Below are positions 8,866 through 11,486 of a stretch of 11,486 bases of DNA, piece after piece. The translations under genes were made by a program, and so were the position numbers. The stretch is taken from NCBI GenBank assembly GCA_031267775.1, contig JAIRYL010000189.1:1-11486 (forward strand). The letters run 5' to 3'. Positions within the stretch are counted from its first letter, which is position 1. Every line of letters begins with the position of its first letter. Source of the DNA: Tannerellaceae bacterium (GTDB lineage Bacteria > Bacteroidota > Bacteroidia > Bacteroidales > Tannerellaceae). Under the pieces are notes generated by a model. It did no database searches, had not been told where the DNA came from, and worked only from the letters and a program-made list of their open reading frames with translations.

Positions 8866-9174
8866 ATGAACAATAATAAAACCAATCCGGCGAATGAAAT
8901 ACAGATTGAGTTGTCTGAAGAGATTGCTCAGGGTACCTATGCAAATCTTGCCATTATAGCCCATTCGTCGTCCGAATTCATTATTGATTTTATCCGCATA
9001 GTTCCCGGTATGCCTAAGGCAAAGGTAAAAAGCCGGGTTATATTAACGCCCGACAATGCAAAGCGTTTATTATATGCCCTTGAGGATAATATCGCTAAAT
9101 TTGAACAACAAGCAAATATTGCCCAAATAGACGATTTAATACCCTCTATTGGCGGTATTAAAGGCGAAGCATAG
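8866..9174 (+). CDS. DUF3467 family protein
   Basis: A small soluble protein of 102 residues and unknown function. The conserved core is EIAQGTYANLAIIAHSSSEF (19-38), continuing as IIDFIRIVPG, then a second block VKSRVILTPDNAKRLLYALEDN (54-75). The core alternates strands with a C-terminal amphipathic helix. There is no signal peptide, membrane segment or cysteine. ATG 8866 is the first in frame and lies 27 nt behind a -7 box. From memory, this family commonly follows rpoC directly in Bacteroidales, suggesting a housekeeping link, but here an AraC-type gene and a possible small RNA intervene. Family assignment is fairly sure; function is not known. Confidence 0.85.
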   Translation: MNNNKTNPANEIQIELSEEIAQGTYANLAIIAHSSSEFIIDFIRIVPGMPKAKVKSRVILTPDNAKRLLYALEDNIAKFEQQANIAQIDDLIPSIGGIKGEA

Positions 9175-9221
9175 GGGCTACGGATGGAGGAGCGCGAGCC
9201 GGTTACTTGTTAGACGCCCCG
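9174..9221 (+). other. GC-rich stretch after the DUF3467 gene
   Basis: This segment is clearly more GC-rich than its surroundings. GGGGC (9174-9178, beginning in the stop codon) can pair with GCCCC (9216-9220), and GGCT (9176-9179) with AGCC (9197-9200), so it may fold after the gene. No T tract follows, so it is not a classical terminator. GACGCCCCG (9213-9221) is also the exact complement of 9398-9406. Confidence 0.35.
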
Positions 9222-9242
9222 CGAATTTGGGAATGGAGTTTT

Positions 9243-9288
9243 CAGACACAAATTTAAAGAGCTTCCTTATGACTTAAATTGAGGTCTG
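9243..9288 (+). repeat. Two-helix hairpin in the DUF3467-M64 gap
   Basis: CAGAC (9243-9247) pairs with GTCTG (9284-9288), and AATTTAA (9251-9257) with TTAAATT (9274-9280). A symmetric 3/3 internal loop separates the helices and a 16-nt apical loop closes them. It lies outside any gene. No T tract follows, so it is not an obvious terminator; an RNA element in the 3' region is possible. Confidence 0.4.
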
Positions 9289-9339
9289 CGCTTAATTTCC
9301 AAATAACATATACAGCCTATTTTAGTAACAGAAAAACAA

Positions 9340-9367
9340 AAAGTTAATAATTAAATAATTAACTTTG
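9340..9367 (+). promoter_or_regulatory. -7 box overlapped by a 9-bp inverted repeat, upstream of the M64 gene
   Basis: TAACTTTG at 9360-9367 matches TAnnTTTG, but no TTTG-like -33 element is found 19-21 nt upstream. AAAGTTAAT (9340-9348) and ATTAACTTT (9358-9366) form a perfect 9-bp inverted repeat with a 9-nt centre, and its right arm covers the -7 box. The absent -33 and the palindrome fit a regulated promoter needing an activator or blocked by a repressor. A start near 9374 would give a leader of about 68 nt. Confidence 0.45.
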
Positions 9368-9372
9368 TGGTG

Positions 9373-9420
9373 ATGACGCGCGGGTAACTTTTATTTACGG
9401 GGCGTCATTATCTATTTTTA
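9373..9420 (+). terminator. Leader hairpin followed by T-rich tract
   Basis: ATGACGC (9373-9379) pairs with GCGTCAT (9402-9408); inside, GTAA (9384-9387) pairs with TTAC (9395-9398). The downstream sequence TATCTATTTTTA is T-rich. It could terminate transcription from the DUF3467 gene or act as an attenuator in the M64 peptidase leader. The 3' arm 9398-9406 can alternatively pair with 9213-9221. Confidence 0.4.
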
Positions 9421-9432
9421 TTACTTAAATTG

Positions 9433-9440
9433 TATATTTG
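9433..9440 (+). promoter_or_regulatory. -7-like box immediately before the M64 start codon
   Basis: TATATTTG at 9433-9440 is a perfect -7 match but has no convincing -33 partner. It ends one base before ATG 9442. If used, the message would start after that ATG and translation would have to begin at ATG 9454. It may be a chance match in AT-rich DNA. Confidence 0.25.
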
Positions 9441-9441
9441 T

Positions 9442-10731
9442 ATGAAAACAAAAATGTCTTTGCTAATCCTGTTTCTCTTATTTGTCTCAAACAATTACGC
9501 CCAAATACATTTTGATGACTGGTTTGAAAAAAAAAGTTTACGTATTGACTTTGCGCTTAATGGTAATAGCGAGTATCAGAAAGCGGCTTTGCAGCAAATG
9601 CGTGAAGAACCTGTTTGGGGAGGTCCGGTAAAAAATCTGATTGATAAGTCTTACTATGGCGGTTATTATGTAAACCTGTATGATAAAACCGGTAAACAAC
9701 TGATTTATTCACGTGGTTTCAATACGCTATTTGAAGAATGGCGCTCGACAGAACAAGCCAAAAATGAAACCCAATCATGGACCAACAGCATATCTATCCC
9801 CTTCCCTAAAAAAGAAACAGTGTTAGAGATTACCGGGCGAGACAGAGGCGATATGCAGTTTCATGTATTATTGACATTGAATATAGATCCTTCCAGCATA
9901 TTCATTGATCGGGGAAAATTGAAAGAAAATACCGTAATACAAATCCAGTATAAAGGAGATCCTTCTTCAAAAATAGATTTAGTATTCATTGCCGAAGGTT
10001 ATACCGCCGGAGAAGAAAAGAAATTTGAAACAGACGCAAAAAAATTTACAGAATCATTATTCAATACTCCGCCATTTGATATGCACCGTGATGATTTTAA
10101 CGTCTGGGCGGTAGGGCTTGAATCCGAAGAATCCGGCACGGACGTTTCGGGTAAAGGCGTCTTTAAAAATACGGCCTTGAACTCAGGATACTATACATTC
10201 GGCCTTAGCCGCTACCTGACTACTCCGGATATGAAATCTATCCGCGACGCTGTTTGGAACATACCTTGCGACGCTATTTTTATTGTGGTTAATACCGATA
10301 TGTACGGCGGCGGCGGCATGTATAATTTCTATGCCATGGGAACATCCGACGACGCCCGTACGCCCGTCGTTTTTGTTCATGAATTCGGACATAGCTTTGC
10401 CGGGTTAGCTGATGAATATTTTTCGTCGGAAGTAGCCTATGACGACGCCTTTTTCAGTTTGAAAACAGAACCTTGGGAGCCTAATATTACCACATTGATT
10501 GATTTTGAAAGTAAATGGAAAGATTTATTACCCGCAAATACGCCTATACCTACCCTTTTGGAAGATAAATATAAAGATAAAATAGGCGTTTACGAAGGAG
10601 GAGGCTATCTGTCAAAAGGCATTTACCGCCCGATGGACCATTGCATGATGCGTGATTATGCTCCCTTTTGTCCTGCATGCAGCAGAGCGATTTTACGTAT
10701 GATCGATTTTCTTACGGACAGAACAGATTAA
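9442..10731 (+). CDS. Secreted M64-family zinc metallopeptidase (IgA peptidase M64-like)
   Basis: 429 residues from ATG 9442, chosen because MKTK precedes the hydrophobic stretch LLILFLLFV and a YA|Q cleavage site (A20|Q21): a type I signal peptide of Bacteroidetes style without a lipobox cysteine. Export to the periplasm or beyond is expected. An N-terminal beta-rich M64_N-type domain (about 21-140, FDDWFEKKSLRIDF and LIYSRGFNTLFEEW) precedes the catalytic domain, which opens near 170 with KIDLVFIAEGYT. HEFGHSFAGLADEY (313-326) supplies H313 and H317 as zinc ligands and E314 as general base; D324 is a possible third ligand. DHCMMRD (399-405) could contain the Met-turn, and C401, C410 and C413 cluster near the C terminus. 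There is no sorting domain. The family includes clostridial IgA proteases; the substrate here is unknown. The TTG at 9430 is rejected as a start. Confidence 0.9.
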   Translation: MKTKMSLLILFLLFVSNNYAQIHFDDWFEKKSLRIDFALNGNSEYQKAALQQMREEPVWGGPVKNLIDKSYYGGYYVNLYDKTGKQLIYSRGFNTLFEEWRSTEQAKNETQSWTNSISIPFPKKETVLEITGRDRGDMQFHVLLTLNIDPSSIFIDRGKLKENTVIQIQYKGDPSSKIDLVFIAEGYTAGEEKKFETDAKKFTESLFNTPPFDMHRDDFNVWAVGLESEESGTDVSGKGVFKNTALNSGYYTFGLSRYLTTPDMKSIRDAVWNIPCDAIFIVVNTDMYGGGGMYNFYAMGTSDDARTPVVFVHEFGHSFAGLADEYFSSEVAYDDAFFSLKTEPWEPNITTLIDFESKWKDLLPANTPIPTLLEDKYKDKIGVYEGGGYLSKGIYRPMDHCMMRDYAPFCPACSRAILRMIDFLTDRTD

Positions 10732-10775
10732 AAAGCGAAAAATTAAGTTGCTGAAAGTATAAAGAGATATTATCC

Positions 10776-10802
10776 AAATCTTTATAAGATTTTATATCTT
10801 TG
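10776..10802 (+). promoter_or_regulatory. -7 box TATCTTTG with adjacent inverted repeat
   Basis: TATCTTTG at 10795-10802 fits TAnnTTTG. AAATCTT (10776-10782) and AAGATTT (10786-10792) are a perfect 7-bp inverted repeat around TAT, placed in the spacer 2 bp before the box. No consensus -33 is seen. Transcription from here would begin near 10808 and read into the structured RNA and small ORF downstream. As a terminator for the preceding peptidase the palindrome lacks G-C pairs and a proper T tract. Confidence 0.45.
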
Positions 10803-10850
10803 TTGTAAAATAAAAAATTGTATATGAACTAAAAAACAATAACATATTGA

Positions 10851-11019
10851 TAAAAAAGCGTTAGCTTTTGTCTTTGCTTTTAGAAATCTCCAATTTTTTT
10901 AGCGAACAAAGACAAGAAAGTTTGACGCTCACGTAGAATATACGTGGGCTTTTCTTGTTTGTTCGCAACGGTTTTGGAGAACCTCTAAAAGCAGGCATGT
11001 TAAGTTCCACGTTTTTTTA
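10851..11019 (+). ncRNA. Long multi-helix structured RNA upstream of the small ORF
   Basis: Nested complementary arms occur in order: 10851-10861 with 11009-11019 (11 pairs, one wobble); 10876-10884 with 10984-10992 (GCTTTTAGA); 10887-10893 with 10974-10980 (TCTCCAA); 10902-10909 with 10959-10966 (GCGAACAA); 10912-10919 with 10951-10958 (ACAAGAAA); and 10927-10935 with 10941-10949 (apical stem, GAATA loop). The five helices inside 10876-10992 are strong together; the outer AT-rich closure is weaker. Seven T residues at 11012-11018 could terminate the transcript. TTGTCTTTG (10868-10876) is perfectly complementary to 10907-10915, offering a competing fold. It could be an independent RNA with 6S-like hairpin geometry, a leader attenuator for the gene at 11038, or a non-coding mobile relic. 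Confidence 0.6.
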
Positions 11020-11037
11020 TTGTATAAACTTATCATT

Positions 11038-11316
11038 ATGAGAAAACGTATAGGACAGGTTAGCGAGAAAGAAAAAGAAGAAATACGCGTTTTATGTAAC
11101 CGTAAAAATAGCTTGATTGAATTATCAAAAGCGATGAAAGTGAATAATGCCAACAAGCTACAGTGTGAAAAATTAGTAAAAGATATCGTTGAAGCATGTA
11201 TTTGTTTTCAGAAATACTGGGATGATATGGGGATAAAATACCAATGGGAAAAGCATCCTGACGGAAACTGGGAAATTGATTTCCAGACAAATGACATTTA
11301 TCTTGTTATCGAATAA
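11038..11316 (+). CDS. Small protein resembling CXXX-repeat peptide modification system accessory protein
   Basis: 92 residues, charged and soluble, with no signal or membrane segment. ATG 11038 is used rather than TTG 11020; it lies 18 nt after the end of the structured RNA, with no Shine-Dalgarno. The N-terminal half is helical and lysine/glutamate rich (VSEKEKEEIRVLCNRKNSLIE); the C-terminal half holds the aromatic segment KYQWEKHPDGNWEIDFQTND (67-86). Cysteines are C20, C43, C54 and C56. From memory this pattern resembles a Bacteroidales family annotated as CXXX repeat peptide modification system protein, encoded beside cysteine-repeat precursor peptides and radical SAM maturases. No such partner lies in the window; the next genes would be downstream. 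The coding call is good; the family call is tentative. Confidence 0.55.
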   Translation: MRKRIGQVSEKEKEEIRVLCNRKNSLIELSKAMKVNNANKLQCEKLVKDIVEACICFQKYWDDMGIKYQWEKHPDGNWEIDFQTNDIYLVIE

Positions 11317-11384
11317 AAGAAAAATCCCTTTGAATACCCAATTCAACCCGCCGCATAAAGCAGCGGAAAGGTAGTATAAGGAGG

Positions 11385-11434
11385 CGTCTGGAAATAAATC
11401 ATACAAATTTATTGGAACTGTTTTTTGCCAGACG
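11385..11434 (+). repeat. Nested hairpin downstream of the small ORF
   Basis: CGTCTGG (11385-11391) pairs with CCAGACG (11428-11434), enclosing AATAAAT (11393-11399) paired with ATTTATT (11407-11413). A run of six T residues is at 11421-11426, inside the outer stem rather than after it, so it is not a standard + strand terminator. No gene is seen in this stretch. Confidence 0.4.
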
Positions 11435-11435
11435 A

Positions 11436-11481
11436 AGCCTGAAAATGCGCACATACCGGGGTATGTAAGTATTTTCAGGCT
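11436..11481 (+). repeat. Strong hairpin at the window end
   Basis: AGCCTGAAAATGC (11436-11448) pairs with GTATTTTCAGGCT (11469-11481) through 13 pairs including one G-T wobble. After a 2/2 internal loop, ACATAC (11451-11456) pairs with GTATGT (11461-11466) around CGGG. The next strand is cut off by the window, so a following T tract cannot be judged. It may be a terminator, an RNA leader or a dispersed repeat. Confidence 0.5.
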
Positions 11482-11486
11482 GAAGG

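Noticed and set aside
9213..9406. Insertion sequence or MITE bounded by the 9-bp inverted repeat
   Set aside because: No transposase and no direct target duplication flank the repeat, so a mobile element is not called.
9430..9441. TTG start extending the M64 peptidase N terminus
   Set aside because: It adds four residues before an otherwise ideal signal peptide and overlaps a -7-like box; ATG 9442 is preferred.
11020..11037. TTG start extending the small protein at 11038
   Set aside because: It would start at the end of the hairpin T tract; ATG 11038 gives a better N terminus and lies clear of the structure.
11378..11384. Perfect Shine-Dalgarno AAGGAGG
   Set aside because: No ATG, GTG or TTG follows at usable distance before an in-frame stop, and the base run forms the lead-in to a hairpin; Bacteroidetes rarely use this signal.
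11173..11454. 93-codon - strand frame over the small gene and terminal hairpins
   Set aside because: It overlaps a better + strand gene and runs through strong palindromes; there is no recognised domain and no promoter.
1..11486. CRISPR array, tRNA, rRNA, prophage or attachment site
   Set aside because: No regularly spaced repeats, no cloverleaf with CCA/T-arm consensus, no rRNA signature and no integrase or phage genes were seen.

Overview
The window looks like a chromosomal segment of a Bacteroidales bacterium (Bacteroidetes). The RpoB and RpoC sequences carry Bacteroidetes-type motifs. Intergenic regions contain the phylum's TAnnTTTG -7 promoter box, starts mostly lack a Shine-Dalgarno sequence, and the secreted protein has a signal peptide ending in A|Q. 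Family-level placement cannot be made from sequence reading alone. Every gene I can support lies on the + strand.

Region 1 (1-7580) is the conserved end of the ribosomal protein/RNA polymerase operon: rpoB, missing roughly its first 200 codons because the window starts inside it, then complete rpoC after a 34-nt gap, closed by a clear intrinsic terminator at 7546-7578.

Region 2 (7580-9174) has a complete Bacteroidetes promoter and an AraC-family regulator. The 312-nt gap that follows is unusually organised. Two 17-bp direct repeats lie exactly 21 bp apart and abut a -33/-7 promoter. About 160 nt later comes a GNRA-loop terminator hairpin. This reads as a candidate small RNA (or very short peptide gene) controlled by the adjacent AraC-type protein. 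A DUF3467 protein follows; as I recall, this family usually sits next to rpoC in Bacteroidales, so the regulator may be an insertion.

Region 3 (9175-10731) is a structured non-coding stretch and then a secreted M64-type zinc metallopeptidase with signal peptide and HEFGH motif. Its upstream region has an inverted repeat overlapping a -7 box and a leader hairpin.

Region 4 (10732-11486) contains a promoter-like box with an operator-like inverted repeat. Next is a long multi-helix hairpin of about 117 nt, with a possible 169-nt outer closure and a competing upstream pairing. A 92-residue protein follows, resembling the small accessory proteins of CXXX-repeat peptide (radical SAM RiPP) systems of Bacteroidales. 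The window ends in two tandem strong hairpins, so any peptide or maturase genes would lie beyond it.

The most promising unexplained elements are the AraC operator/sRNA unit at 8574-8807 and the structured RNA at 10851-11019. Both are inferences from sequence geometry, with no expression or homology data behind them.
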